NCBI GenBank assembly: GCA_040882505.1
Contig: JBBEBE010000008.1
Location: 1-64,000 of the forward strand
Direction: 5' to 3'
Origin: JBBEBE01 sp040882505
Lineage (GTDB): Bacteria > Bacteroidota > Rhodothermia > Balneolales > Balneolaceae
Length of the DNA: 64,000 nucleotides
A program made the position numbers and the translations under genes. Under the pieces are notes generated by a model. The model was not told the origin of the DNA and did not search any database. It worked only from the letters and a program-made list of their open reading frames with translations. Positions within the stretch are counted from its first letter, which is position 1, and each line of letters starts with the position of its first letter. Shown here in pieces: positions 17,156 to 26,451 of the stretch.

Positions 17156-18345
17156 CCGAAAGCGAAATTCGAGAGAAGAGCGAGACCTGGCATTTTGATC
17201 TGTACAAGCGGTACCCCCTGGTTCTGGAGCGGGCAGAAGGAGCACGCGTATGGGATCGGGACGGTCGTGAGTATATCGATGCCCTGGCAGGTATTGCGGT
17301 AAACAATGTGGGTCACTGCCACCCAAAAGTGGTTCAAGCCGTGCAACGGCAGGTATCCAGGTTGATTCATGTCTCCAACCTCTACTACACCGAGGCACAA
17401 TCTTCCCTGGCAGAAAAGCTGGCGTCGGTCTCCGGATTCGAGAAAGTCTTTTTTTGCAACTCCGGAGCCGAAGCAAACGAAGCGGCTATCAAGTTGGCGC
17501 GCAAATACGCCGACAAGACGGGTCGAACCGGCCCGATTGTCTCGCTGAAAAACTGTTTTCACGGTCGAACCATCGGAACCATTGCGTTGGGGAAGGAGAA
17601 GTACCGAAAAGGATTTGGTCCGATGCCGACCGGGATCGAGCATACTCCGGCCAATGATATCGCAGCACTGGAGAAAGTGATGAGTGATCAGACGGCGGCG
17701 CTCATTCTGGAGCCGATTCAGGGTGAAGGGGGCGTTGTTCCACTGGATCAGGCCTATCTGGAACGTGCACGAGAGCTCTGTGACACACATGGTGCACTTC
17801 TCATCTATGACGAGGTGCAGTGTGGAGTGGGGCGAACGGGAAAGATGTTTGCCTGGCAACATTTTGGTGTGAAGCCGGATGTACTGACGGCTGCCAAAGG
17901 GCTTGGGGGAGGTGTCCCCATCGGGGCTGTGATGGCGACCAAAGAGGCGGCCGGAGTGTTGGGATATGGGGAGCATGGAACCACTTTTGGTGGCAATTCG
18001 CTTGCAAGTGCCGCTGCCGGTGCCGTCCTCGACGCGATCGAAGAGGAGAAACTCTGTGAAGCGGCCCGGGAGAAGGGAGAGTGGCTCATGCAGACGCTTC
18101 GTGAACGGACCAAGGGGTGGAGCTGCGTGAAGGGCGTCCGGGGTGTCGGCCTCATGGTTGGTATGGAACTCACCTTCAAAGGAGCGCCCGTCGTCGAAAA
18201 GATGCTTGAGAAGGGTGTTTTGTCCAACTGTGCATCCGATGTGGTGATGCGACTGCTCCCACCGCTGGTGATTACGCAAGAACAACTTGAGCGCGTTGTC
18301 GATGTGCTTCTGGAGTCGGTTCGCGAATGCGACCCCGACTCGTAA
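17152..18345 (+). CDS. argD: Acetylornithine aminotransferase
   Basis: 397 residues, class III PLP-dependent aminotransferase. SGAEANEAAIKLARK, the IYDEVQCGVGRTGKMFA block and the Schiff-base lysine in LTAAKGLGGGVPIGA are intact. It makes N-acetylornithine from the semialdehyde produced by ArgC. Start ATG lies within the argB stop, so translation is coupled; longer upstream frame rejected. Confidence 0.94.
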   Translation: MTESEIREKSETWHFDLYKRYPLVLERAEGARVWDRDGREYIDALAGIAVNNVGHCHPKVVQAVQRQVSRLIHVSNLYYTEAQSSLAEKLASVSGFEKVFFCNSGAEANEAAIKLARKYADKTGRTGPIVSLKNCFHGRTIGTIALGKEKYRKGFGPMPTGIEHTPANDIAALEKVMSDQTAALILEPIQGEGGVVPLDQAYLERARELCDTHGALLIYDEVQCGVGRTGKMFAWQHFGVKPDVLTAAKGLGGGVPIGAVMATKEAAGVLGYGEHGTTFGGNSLASAAAGAVLDAIEEEKLCEAAREKGEWLMQTLRERTKGWSCVKGVRGVGLMVGMELTFKGAPVVEKMLEKGVLSNCASDVVMRLLPPLVITQEQLERVVDVLLESVRECDPDS

Positions 18346-18393
18346 TTTCCTGCCGGAAACGTACATTTTTGGAATCGAGACAAGGAGTGAACA

Positions 18394-19431
18394 ATGAGCA
18401 AACGAAAAGTGGGAGTCGTTGGTGGAACGGGGTATACCGGAATGGAGCTGATTCGATTGCTGGTTCAGCATTCGGAGGTCTCTCTTGAGATTGTGACTGC
18501 ACGGAGTGAAGCAGGTACGAAATACTCCAAAGTATATCCATCATTTGAAGGCATCTACGACGACCCGTTGCGACCGATCGACGATCTGGCAGGCATGGAT
18601 CTGGACCTGGTCTTTTTGGCACTCCCTCACCGGGTATCGATGAATTTTGTAAAAGAGTACGGACTGGATTCCTTCCGGATTATCGACCTTTCAGGTGATT
18701 TCCGGTTGCACAAACAGGCCGTCTACGAGGAGTGGTATGAAAAAGACCACGTCTGCCCGGAGTATCTGCAACAGGCTGCGTACGGACTTCCGGAACTGAA
18801 CCGGGACGAGATTCGGAATGCCGATCTGGTCGCCAATCCGGGGTGTTATCCGACGTCGGCCATCCTGGCACTCGCACCGCTGCTCAAACAGAAAATGGTC
18901 GAACCCGGAACGATAATTGTGGATGCCAAGTCGGGTGTGACCGGAGCGGGAGCCAAACCGAAAGAGACAACCCACTTTCCGAATTTGTTCGGGAATTTCT
19001 ACGCCTACGGACTCGGCCGGCATCGACACACTCCGGAGATCGAGCAGATTCTGGGCGGGCTCTCCGGCAATGAGGTGCAGATTCAGTTTACCCCTCATCT
19101 ACTTCCGATCGACCGCGGGATCCTGAGTACGACCTACTCGGTTCCGAATGGACCCGTGAGCAAAGAGCTGATTCGGGAGACGTTTCTGGGTTTTTACGAG
19201 AAAGAGTATTTTGTTCGCGTACTGGATACACCACCGTCTGTCAAAAACGTACGCGGATCCAATTTTTGTGACCTCTATGCGACCTACGATGAACGGACCA
19301 ACCGGATCATTACGATTTCGGCCATCGACAACCTGGTCAAAGGAGCGGCGGGTCAAGCCGTTCAGAATATGAATTTGATGTTCCGGCTCATCGAGAAGTC
19401 GGGACTGGAGCATTCGCCACTCAATCCGTGA
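18394..19431 (+). CDS. argC: N-acetyl-gamma-glutamyl-phosphate reductase
   Basis: 345 residues. N-terminal NADP fold VGVVGGTGYTGMELIRLL, catalytic cysteine in VANPGCYPTSAIL (Cys151), the KSGVTGAGAKPKETTHF segment and the C-terminal DNLVKGAAGQAVQNMN are as expected for type 1 ArgC. AAGGAG ribosome binding site. The gene is 48 bases after argD and continues the arginine operon. Confidence 0.96.
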   Translation: MSKRKVGVVGGTGYTGMELIRLLVQHSEVSLEIVTARSEAGTKYSKVYPSFEGIYDDPLRPIDDLAGMDLDLVFLALPHRVSMNFVKEYGLDSFRIIDLSGDFRLHKQAVYEEWYEKDHVCPEYLQQAAYGLPELNRDEIRNADLVANPGCYPTSAILALAPLLKQKMVEPGTIIVDAKSGVTGAGAKPKETTHFPNLFGNFYAYGLGRHRHTPEIEQILGGLSGNEVQIQFTPHLLPIDRGILSTTYSVPNGPVSKELIRETFLGFYEKEYFVRVLDTPPSVKNVRGSNFCDLYATYDERTNRIITISAIDNLVKGAAGQAVQNMNLMFRLIEKSGLEHSPLNP

Positions 19432-19466
19432 GCGGATTCCAATAGAACGTTCAACAAGATTCAGTT

Positions 19467-20672
19467 ATGCAAAACAACATCTGCAACGTACGGGGAATCA
19501 AAGCCTGGGGATCCCATATGGGGATCAAATCGAAACGGCGGGATCTGGCACTGATCGTCTCCGAAAAACCGGCCAGTGCGGCGGCTGTCTTTACACAGAA
19601 TTTGGTTTGTGCCGAGCCGGTCAAGCTGAGTCGGAAGCACATTCAGGACGGCGTCATTCAGGCGATCGTGGTCAACTCCGGCAATGCCAATGCGTGTACC
19701 GGAAAAAAGGGGTGGGAGGGGGCCGTCGCGATGGCGGAAACCGTTGCCGAAGAGCTCAACATCCCGGTCGAACATGTACTGGTGGCATCCACGGGTTTGA
19801 TCGGGGAACCCTTTCCCACCGAAAAGGTGGTTCAGGGAATTCGGGAAAGTGTTCCCAAGTTGTCGGACCGGCAACTGGCTGGATCACTGGCCGCCAACGC
19901 CATCTTGACGACGGACACATTCCCCAAAGAGGGGTACACGTCGTTCAAGGTTGACGGAATCAAAATCAACATGGCGGGTATCGCCAAGGGATCCGGAATG
20001 ATTCATCCCGACATGGCGACCATGCTTGGGTTCATTGTGTGTGATGTCGCGATCGACGCGCATCTGTTGGATAAAGCATTGCATACGGTGGTGGATCGAA
20101 CCTTCAACATGATTACGGTCGACGGAGATACGTCGACCAACGACATGGTTGGAATTCTGTGCAATGGCATGGCGGGCAACGATCCGATTGTCAAAGAGGA
20201 TCAGCGATACGAGACCTTTGTCGAACATCTTGAAAAACTATGCAGCCACCTGGCAATTCTGATCGTTTCGGATGGAGAGGGTTCCACCAAACTGGTCGAA
20301 TACCGGGTCGAAGGTGCTCGCACCGAAGAGGAAGGGCGAAAAATCATTCAAACCATCTCTACCTCCAGTCTGGTCAAGACAGCGATTTTCGGTACGGATC
20401 CCAACTGGGGACGGATTTTTGCTGCAGCCGGCCGAGCCGGTGTTCCATTTGACCCCGACAAGGTGGATCTCTACTTCGGGAAGAGTCGTGCACTGCGGAT
20501 TCTGGAGAACGGGCAGCCGACCGACTTGAACCGGGCCGAACTCAAGAAGGAGATGGAGTCCTCGACCGTGGTCATTACGCTGGATCTGCACGATGGGGAT
20601 GCTTCGGCAATCGGATGGGGATCGGACCTTTCGTACGAGTACGTTCGAATCAACGCCGAATACACGACTTAA
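19467..20672 (+). CDS. argJ: Bifunctional glutamate N-acetyltransferase / amino-acid acetyltransferase
   Basis: 401 residues. The autocleavage site KGSGMIHPDMATMLGFI is present, with Thr185 the expected nucleophile exposed at the beta-chain N-terminus; NSGNANACTG and GTDPNWGRIFAAAGRAG are conserved. ArgJ recycles the acetyl group between ornithine and glutamate, so the pathway here is the cyclic one. It closes the argBDCJ set; argF, argG and argH are not in the window. Confidence 0.95.
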   Translation: MQNNICNVRGIKAWGSHMGIKSKRRDLALIVSEKPASAAAVFTQNLVCAEPVKLSRKHIQDGVIQAIVVNSGNANACTGKKGWEGAVAMAETVAEELNIPVEHVLVASTGLIGEPFPTEKVVQGIRESVPKLSDRQLAGSLAANAILTTDTFPKEGYTSFKVDGIKINMAGIAKGSGMIHPDMATMLGFIVCDVAIDAHLLDKALHTVVDRTFNMITVDGDTSTNDMVGILCNGMAGNDPIVKEDQRYETFVEHLEKLCSHLAILIVSDGEGSTKLVEYRVEGARTEEEGRKIIQTISTSSLVKTAIFGTDPNWGRIFAAAGRAGVPFDPDKVDLYFGKSRALRILENGQPTDLNRAELKKEMESSTVVITLDLHDGDASAIGWGSDLSYEYVRINAEYTT

Positions 20673-20714
20673 CAACAGGTAATCGGGCCGGAGCCACAAC
20701 CAAGGGAGCTTTCT

Positions 20715-21338
20715 TTGAATCACTACGAGAACTATTCACCCAATACACAATTTTCGGTGTTTCCACCGGCCGTCAAGCATCTGGTCATTGTGAACCTGCT
20801 CTGCTTTCTCGCCTTGTCTACTCCGGGTATCGGGAATGCACTCTTCTACTACGGTGCACTTTGGCCAATCGGCCACGATCTCTTTCAGCCTTGGCAGTTG
20901 GTCAGTTACATGTTTCTTCACTCCGGGTTTGGTCACATCTTTTTTAATCTTTTTGCTCTCTGGATTTTTGGTCAATCGATCGAAAACAGTTGGGGGACCA
21001 ACCGGTTTGCCGCCTACTACTTTTTGACCGGCATCGGGGCGGCACTGCTCCATATGGTGGTCGGGGGCGGGGGGGCACCGACGATTGGTGCATCCGGCGC
21101 TGTGTACGGCATTCTGCTTGCCTTCGGGATGATGTATCCTGATCGCTACATTATGCTTTTGATTCCACCTATCCCGATCAAGGCGAAGTATTTCGTACTT
21201 ATCTTTGGTGCCATTGAACTTTTTTACGGAGTCACCGGATCCCGGTCCGGCATCGCCCACTTTGCCCATTTGGGTGGAATGTTTGTGGGATATCTGCTCA
21301 TTCGTTTCTGGGGACTGCGCGGCGAGAACCGTTATTAG
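20715..21338 (+). CDS. Rhomboid family intramembrane serine protease (first of a pair)
   Basis: 207 residues with six predicted membrane segments. Catalytic serine in GASGAVYG (Ser127) and catalytic histidine in AHFAHLGGM (His185) are present, and HxxxN-type loop residues appear in HSGFGHIFFN. It should cut transmembrane substrates in the inner membrane. The start is a TTG (20715) with GGGAG upstream; no suitable ATG exists before the first helix. Eight bases separate it from the second rhomboid gene. Confidence 0.88.
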   Translation: MNHYENYSPNTQFSVFPPAVKHLVIVNLLCFLALSTPGIGNALFYYGALWPIGHDLFQPWQLVSYMFLHSGFGHIFFNLFALWIFGQSIENSWGTNRFAAYYFLTGIGAALLHMVVGGGGAPTIGASGAVYGILLAFGMMYPDRYIMLLIPPIPIKAKYFVLIFGAIELFYGVTGSRSGIAHFAHLGGMFVGYLLIRFWGLRGENRY

Positions 21339-21346
21339 GAGAATCC

Positions 21347-22249
21347 ATGGTCTATCGGGAAGAGTCTTTTTTTGACGGAATCAAACGCGGATACCGGATG
21401 CTTCCACCGGCAATCCGTGTGCTGCTTACACTCTGTGTCGGCGTCTTTGTCGTGCAGGCGGTCGGGGGCCGGTCGTTCAACCAATTTCTGGTCACATGGT
21501 TTGCATTTGATCCGAGTTGGGAGGTAGCAATTTCCCAGCCCTGGCGCTGGGTCAGCTATATGTTTCTACACGGGAGTGGGTTTCATCTTCTTTTCAATAT
21601 GCTGTGGCTCTGGTGGATGGGACGTCCGGTCGAGGAGCAGATGGGTCCCCGAAGCTTTACGGTACTCTACCTGGGGGCCGGGATTGGAGGCGGGCTTGTG
21701 AATGTTGCTCTGGCTGCACTGTTCGGGAATACACCGGTCATCGGGGCATCCGGAGCCGTCTATGGCGTGATGGTCGCATTTGCTGTTCTCTATCCGCGAA
21801 CGCCCATCATGCTGTTTCTGTTGCCACCATTGGAGGCTCGATATGTTGTTGCCGGCCTCATCTTTTTTGATTTCCTCTTTATCGGCGCAGGGGATCCCAT
21901 TGCGCGAGTGGTCCATTTGGGAGGCGCCGGAGTGGGGTATCTGATTATTCAAGCCTGGGTGAAGGGGGCCGATCTCACACGCTTTACACGGCCCTTTGAT
22001 AAAATCGGATCGCTTTTTCGAAGCGCCGGATCGTCAAAAGGTCGAACCCGCAAAAAGGGCTCGTCAGGTGGAGAGGTTGGGAAGCGGACCCGCAACCCCC
22101 GGATGCAGTCGGTCCGCGACGTGGAGATTATGGACGAAGAAAAAGTACGTGATCTGGACGAAATATTGGATAAAATCTCGACGTCAGGCTATGAGGGATT
22201 GACGGCAGAGGAGAAGAAACGACTATTCGAGTTGAGTAAACGACACTGA
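21347..22249 (+). CDS. Rhomboid family intramembrane serine protease (second of a pair)
   Basis: 300 residues with six membrane segments, GASGAVYG serine (Ser135) and VVHLGGAGVGY histidine (His190). Unlike the first copy, it has a cytosolic C-terminal extension of about 90 residues, rich in K/R/G and ending in an acidic helical segment (ILDKISTSGYEGLTAEEKKR), which resembles the C-terminal motif seen in Bacteroidota rhomboids. AGGAGA ribosome binding site. Confidence 0.88.
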   Translation: MVYREESFFDGIKRGYRMLPPAIRVLLTLCVGVFVVQAVGGRSFNQFLVTWFAFDPSWEVAISQPWRWVSYMFLHGSGFHLLFNMLWLWWMGRPVEEQMGPRSFTVLYLGAGIGGGLVNVALAALFGNTPVIGASGAVYGVMVAFAVLYPRTPIMLFLLPPLEARYVVAGLIFFDFLFIGAGDPIARVVHLGGAGVGYLIIQAWVKGADLTRFTRPFDKIGSLFRSAGSSKGRTRKKGSSGGEVGKRTRNPRMQSVRDVEIMDEEKVRDLDEILDKISTSGYEGLTAEEKKRLFELSKRH

Positions 22250-22332
22250 TGCGATTCTTCGGGCTGGAGAGTAGGTAGGTACAGAAGATCCATGTGTCGT
22301 CGGAATGACTAGCCAGAAGGGGCAATCAAAGC

Positions 22333-23571
22333 ATGAAACCAACAAAACGAAGAGAGTCGATCCCGGTTCAAATTGGCCACGTAACCGTAGGCGGGGGAGC
22401 CCCCATTGTCGTACAGTCGATGACCAATACCGATACGGCAGATGTGGATTCGACGGTGGGGCAGGTGGCGCATCTGGCCGAAGCCGGATCAGAACTGGTG
22501 CGATTGACCGTGAATCACGAGGCGGCAGCCAAAGCCGTGCCGAAGATCAAGGAGAAACTGCTTTCACAGGGCATCGATGTGCCGCTGGTGGGAGATTTTC
22601 ACTACAACGGGCACAAGCTGTTGCCGGGGTACCCCGACATGGCAGCGGCGTTGGACAAATTTCGAATCAATCCGGGAAACACCGGAAGTCGGGAACGGGA
22701 TCGCAACTTCTGCACCATCGTTGAACAGGCGGTGATTCACGACAAACCTGTTCGGATCGGTGTCAACTGGGGATCGCTGGATCAGCAGCTGTTGGCAGAG
22801 AGAATGGATCTCAACAATGAATTGGCCGAACCGAAGTCCTCCAAAGAGGTGATGCTCGATACCATGATCGAGAGCGCACGGCGTTCCAGCGAGATGGCAA
22901 AAGATGTGGGCCTGCCCGAAGATCGAATCATCATTTCCTGCAAGATGTCCGGTGTTCAGGATCTGATACACGTGTATCGGCGAATTGCAGAGGAGCTGCC
23001 GTATCCACTGCACTTGGGATTGACAGAAGCCGGGATGGGGATGAAGGGGATTGTGGCCAGTGCAACCGCCCTCTCTGTGCTGCTTCAGGAGGGGATCGGG
23101 GATACCATTCGTGTCTCGCTCACACCGGCTCCAGGTGCCGATCGGGCCGAAGAGGTGCGCGTTTGTCAGCAAATTCTCCAATCTCTCGGAATCCGGAGTT
23201 TTACACCCCAGGTGACCTCCTGTCCGGGGTGCGGTCGAACACAGAGTACTTATTTCCAGGAACTTGCAGACGAGATCCAGAACTATCTGGTCAAACAGAT
23301 GCCGGTCTGGCGGGAGAGTCATCCCGGAGTCGAGGAGATGGATGTGGCCGTCATGGGGTGTGTGGTGAACGGACCGGGTGAATCGCGTCACGCCAATATC
23401 GGAATTTCACTTCCGGGGACGTTCGAAGATCCAAAGGCCCCGGTCTATGTAGATGGTGAACATACGATCACGTTGAAGGGTGAAAATATCTCTGCCGAGT
23501 TCCGGGCCATTCTCGATGACTATGTGGAACGCACCTATCCATCCAGGAAAAAAGACGGCGACCCGGTCTGA
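22333..23571 (+). CDS. ispG: (E)-4-hydroxy-3-methylbut-2-enyl-diphosphate synthase
   Basis: 412 residues, the bacterial length form without the plant/chlamydial insert. The TIM-barrel start VQSMTNTDTADVDSTVGQV and the three [4Fe-4S] cysteines in TSCPGCGRT (297, 300) and GCVVNGPGE (343) are present. It catalyses the penultimate step of the MEP isoprenoid pathway. Same strand as the arginine and rhomboid genes; followed by a short thioredoxin-fold gene. Confidence 0.96.
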   Translation: MKPTKRRESIPVQIGHVTVGGGAPIVVQSMTNTDTADVDSTVGQVAHLAEAGSELVRLTVNHEAAAKAVPKIKEKLLSQGIDVPLVGDFHYNGHKLLPGYPDMAAALDKFRINPGNTGSRERDRNFCTIVEQAVIHDKPVRIGVNWGSLDQQLLAERMDLNNELAEPKSSKEVMLDTMIESARRSSEMAKDVGLPEDRIIISCKMSGVQDLIHVYRRIAEELPYPLHLGLTEAGMGMKGIVASATALSVLLQEGIGDTIRVSLTPAPGADRAEEVRVCQQILQSLGIRSFTPQVTSCPGCGRTQSTYFQELADEIQNYLVKQMPVWRESHPGVEEMDVAVMGCVVNGPGESRHANIGISLPGTFEDPKAPVYVDGEHTITLKGENISAEFRAILDDYVERTYPSRKKDGDPV

Positions 23572-23609
23572 ATTTCGAATGAGAATTGATACAGGCGGAG
23601 GCGCCACCC

Positions 23610-24143
23610 ATGAGACTCGATTCGAAATATTTTACCCCGTTTCTTGCTGTCACCACCGTGGTGACCATGGCTGTCATCCTGTATGCGACCATTTCGTACC
23701 TGAATCGTCAACAGGAGATCGTTCGCGAGAATGTGGCCGACCTTCAGACGACACAGCTTGTATTCGAACGGTTGGAACAAGAGGGTGAGCTGTCTGCCAG
23801 TGAATTCACTGGACAGCCGTTGGTGGTTCACTTTTGGGCCACATGGTCGGGTCGCTCGGAAGCTGTGGGAGACCAACTTGAAGAGATCCGGCAGTCGCAC
23901 CCCGAACTGGTTGTAATCGCTGCTTCGGTGAGGGATCATCCTGATTTGGCAGTGGAGTGGGCCCGGTCCAACCAGGAGTCGTTTTACTGGGTTGAGGGGA
24001 CTCGTCTCTATCAGGACCTGCAAATACCCGGCGTACCGTCCCAACTGTTGATCAATCGCAGAGGAGAGGTTGCTACACTCCATGTTGGAGACGATGCCGA
24101 GTCCTTGAACCGGGAGCTTGAAAGATTGATTGGCGATGAGTAA
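23610..24143 (+). CDS. Membrane-anchored TlpA-like thioredoxin-fold protein without cysteines
   Basis: 177 residues from ATG 23610. One N-terminal membrane anchor (about 9-30), a short coil, then a TlpA/ResA-like fold (about 65-175). The place of the CxxC active site reads FWATWSGRSEAV, so both cysteines are serine and no cysteine occurs anywhere in the protein; the cis-proline loop (IPGVPSQLLI) is kept. Redox catalysis is therefore not possible and a binding or chaperone role is more likely (inference). It overlaps the following aminotransferase gene by eight bases. Confidence 0.75.
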   Translation: MRLDSKYFTPFLAVTTVVTMAVILYATISYLNRQQEIVRENVADLQTTQLVFERLEQEGELSASEFTGQPLVVHFWATWSGRSEAVGDQLEEIRQSHPELVVIAASVRDHPDLAVEWARSNQESFYWVEGTRLYQDLQIPGVPSQLLINRRGEVATLHVGDDAESLNRELERLIGDE

Positions 24144-25020
24144 GCACCCGCGGATGCATATGTGGCTGGATGGCGAATGGATGGAGTCGGACGAACTCCA
24201 CATGGTCACCGGAAGTCATGCATTTCGGTACGGACTGGGCTGGTTCGAAACATTTCGGACCTGGCAGGGTCGTGTCCCGAGCCTGGCAGCCCATCTGAAC
24301 CGGCTCGAGGGAGCGGCCCGGTGGTGGGGAGCGGATCCCGGGGATCGCCTGGATCCGGAGATCTGGCGCGGGCGAATCGAGCAGCTGGTTTCAAAAAATG
24401 ATCACCCGGACGGGGAAGCGTGTATTCGTCTGCAACTCCTCCTTCACGACGGGCGATTTTTGGACGATCGGGGATCGGTGAATCGTTCCTCCGGGTCACT
24501 GCTGTTGACGACGGCTCCGTTGCCGCCTGTCCGTCGCATGGTGGACCTGGTGATTGGTGACACAACGGCGCTTCCAAATCGAACCCGCCCGTCAAGATTC
24601 AAGTGGAGTGCCCGTACACACTATCTGTTGGCCGAGCGGGAGGCCTCCCGACACGGGGCAGATGACGCCATACTGCTCACGACCAACGGGTTTGTTTCTG
24701 AAACCACACGTGCCAATCTCTTCTGGAAACAGGACGATGTGATCTATACACCGGATGAGTCGTGTGATCTGCTCCCGGGCCTCATGCGCGAGAGACTCTT
24801 GCAAGTCATTCAGACACGTCCGGGATGGCGAGTAGCTCGCGGAACCTATAGACCGGAGAGCCTGGAGCATGCCAATCAGGTTTGGTTGACCAACTCACTG
24901 CGGGGCCTGGAGCCGGTGCGGCAGGTGGATACCCGGCGCTATGAGGTATCGTCGCCTTTTTTGGACGAACTTGGCAATCGGCTCCGGGAGCAGTTGAATC
25001 GAGAATTGGAGCAGGCATGA
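24136..25020 (+). CDS. Class IV aminotransferase, probable aminodeoxychorismate lyase
   Basis: 294 residues from ATG 24136. Fold-type IV PLP enzyme: HAFRYGLGWFETFR near the N-terminus, KWSARTHYLLAEREA with the likely PLP lysine, and the G.VSETTRANLFW..D..YTP motif. The class includes branched-chain and D-amino acid transaminases and 4-amino-4-deoxychorismate lyase (PabC). Its stop overlaps the folC start (ATGA), which favours the PabC role in folate synthesis, but this is by context. Confidence 0.75.
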   Translation: MSKHPRMHMWLDGEWMESDELHMVTGSHAFRYGLGWFETFRTWQGRVPSLAAHLNRLEGAARWWGADPGDRLDPEIWRGRIEQLVSKNDHPDGEACIRLQLLLHDGRFLDDRGSVNRSSGSLLLTTAPLPPVRRMVDLVIGDTTALPNRTRPSRFKWSARTHYLLAEREASRHGADDAILLTTNGFVSETTRANLFWKQDDVIYTPDESCDLLPGLMRERLLQVIQTRPGWRVARGTYRPESLEHANQVWLTNSLRGLEPVRQVDTRRYEVSSPFLDELGNRLREQLNRELEQA

Positions 25021-26345
25021 GTCGGTTTTCGACGTCCAGTGAGGCATTGGCATGGCTCAACCGTATTCCGATGTTCGGGAACGTCGGGGCCCGTGCTGCC
25101 CGCATGGGTCTTGAGGGGATGGATGCCATTTGTGAGAGAATGGGCCGGCCGGAGAAACGGTTGAACGGCGTTCATGTTGCCGGTACGAATGGCAAGGGTA
25201 CCACATGCCGGTTGATCGCCTCGGTGGGGCTGGAGGCCGGATACAAAACAGGTCTGTATACTTCCCCCCATCTTATGCGTGTTCATGAGCGAATCCGGAT
25301 CGGCGAAGAGGAGATCCCGGATTCCGCCATCATGGAGTGGATGAACCGGTATGCAGACGATGCGGATACTCTCTCGCTCACCTACTTTGAAGTGACCACA
25401 GCAATGGCACTCTGGTATTTTGATCGAGAAACGTGTGACTGGGTCGTACTAGAAACGGGTCTCGGCGGGCGTCTGGATGCGACCAATATCACACGGCTCG
25501 ATCCGTGTGTGATTACATCCATTGGACTGGATCATACCGATCTTCTCGGGGATACACGGACGAAGATTGCCAGGGAGAAAGCAGGGATCCTGAAGGGGGG
25601 AGAGACGCTGATCACCGGCGATCTTCCAGAGGAAGCGAAGGAGGCGATCGGAACCATTGTCAGTGAGCGTGACGTTCAGTGGATCGAAGCGGGCCGAAGC
25701 GAGCCGTATTGGGATGAAGACCGCATGGTCTGGAGCGACCCCGTGGATGGATCCGCAAGATCGGTGAACGGAGAGAATCGAAAGCGGATCGACCTCTGGA
25801 ATGTTGCAATGGCGTGGGAGGTTGCAACGGTTCTGGAGCCCCGGTTTCCTGGTCAGAGAGACGCATTTGTTCGGGGTGTAGAGCAGATGAACAATCATTT
25901 TCCACTACAGGCATCCTTTCACCGTCTGCGTCCGGATCGACACTGGTACGTGGACGGAGCACACAATTTGGAGGCTGTCGAGACACTCATGGATCAGATT
26001 GAGTGGCTCCGCTCACGGGGTGTAGGGAAGGAGCCGGTAATCGTACTGTCGTTGATGAAGGACAAGGCAACTCCCGAGCTTCTCTCTCGATTTCAATCAT
26101 TTCGGGATATCCGGTATTGGGACGGTCAAACCCCCAGAACGGCACCCTGGGAGTGGGTTCATTCCCGCCTTCCACAGGCGACTCGAATGGATCCTTCTGT
26201 ACCCCAAAAGGATGGGTGGCTCGATTCATTGAAAACCGAGTTAGTAATATTTACGGGAAGTTTTTACTTTTACTCAAAGGTGTTGCAATGGATCGCCTGC
26301 CAACCACCTTCAAATCAGACGAACCGCTCCGAAACGGATTCCTGA
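25017..26345 (+). CDS. folC: Bifunctional dihydrofolate/folylpolyglutamate synthase
   Basis: 442 residues of the Mur ligase superfamily. VAGTNGKGTTCRLIAS is the P-loop, followed by GLYTSPHLMRVHERIRI, the TYFEVTTAMAL and ETGLGGRLDATN blocks and a DGAHNLEAVETL segment in the C-terminal domain. It adds glutamate to dihydropteroate and reduced folates. The last gene of the run that starts with argB; about 100 bases separate it from rho. Confidence 0.93.
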   Translation: MSRFSTSSEALAWLNRIPMFGNVGARAARMGLEGMDAICERMGRPEKRLNGVHVAGTNGKGTTCRLIASVGLEAGYKTGLYTSPHLMRVHERIRIGEEEIPDSAIMEWMNRYADDADTLSLTYFEVTTAMALWYFDRETCDWVVLETGLGGRLDATNITRLDPCVITSIGLDHTDLLGDTRTKIAREKAGILKGGETLITGDLPEEAKEAIGTIVSERDVQWIEAGRSEPYWDEDRMVWSDPVDGSARSVNGENRKRIDLWNVAMAWEVATVLEPRFPGQRDAFVRGVEQMNNHFPLQASFHRLRPDRHWYVDGAHNLEAVETLMDQIEWLRSRGVGKEPVIVLSLMKDKATPELLSRFQSFRDIRYWDGQTPRTAPWEWVHSRLPQATRMDPSVPQKDGWLDSLKTELVIFTGSFYFYSKVLQWIACQPPSNQTNRSETDS

Positions 26346-26451
26346 ACCTCCCGGCGGATCAACGACACCACACCCACGTCGTATTATCTACTCTTTTTTT
26401 CTTATTCGAATGCGACGAGCAACGATTTAGCGTAGCAGAATCATTCAAATC

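Noticed and set aside
16280..18471. Two long minus-strand frames opposite argB and argD
   Set aside because: Both mirror conserved plus-strand arginine genes and carry no protein motifs.
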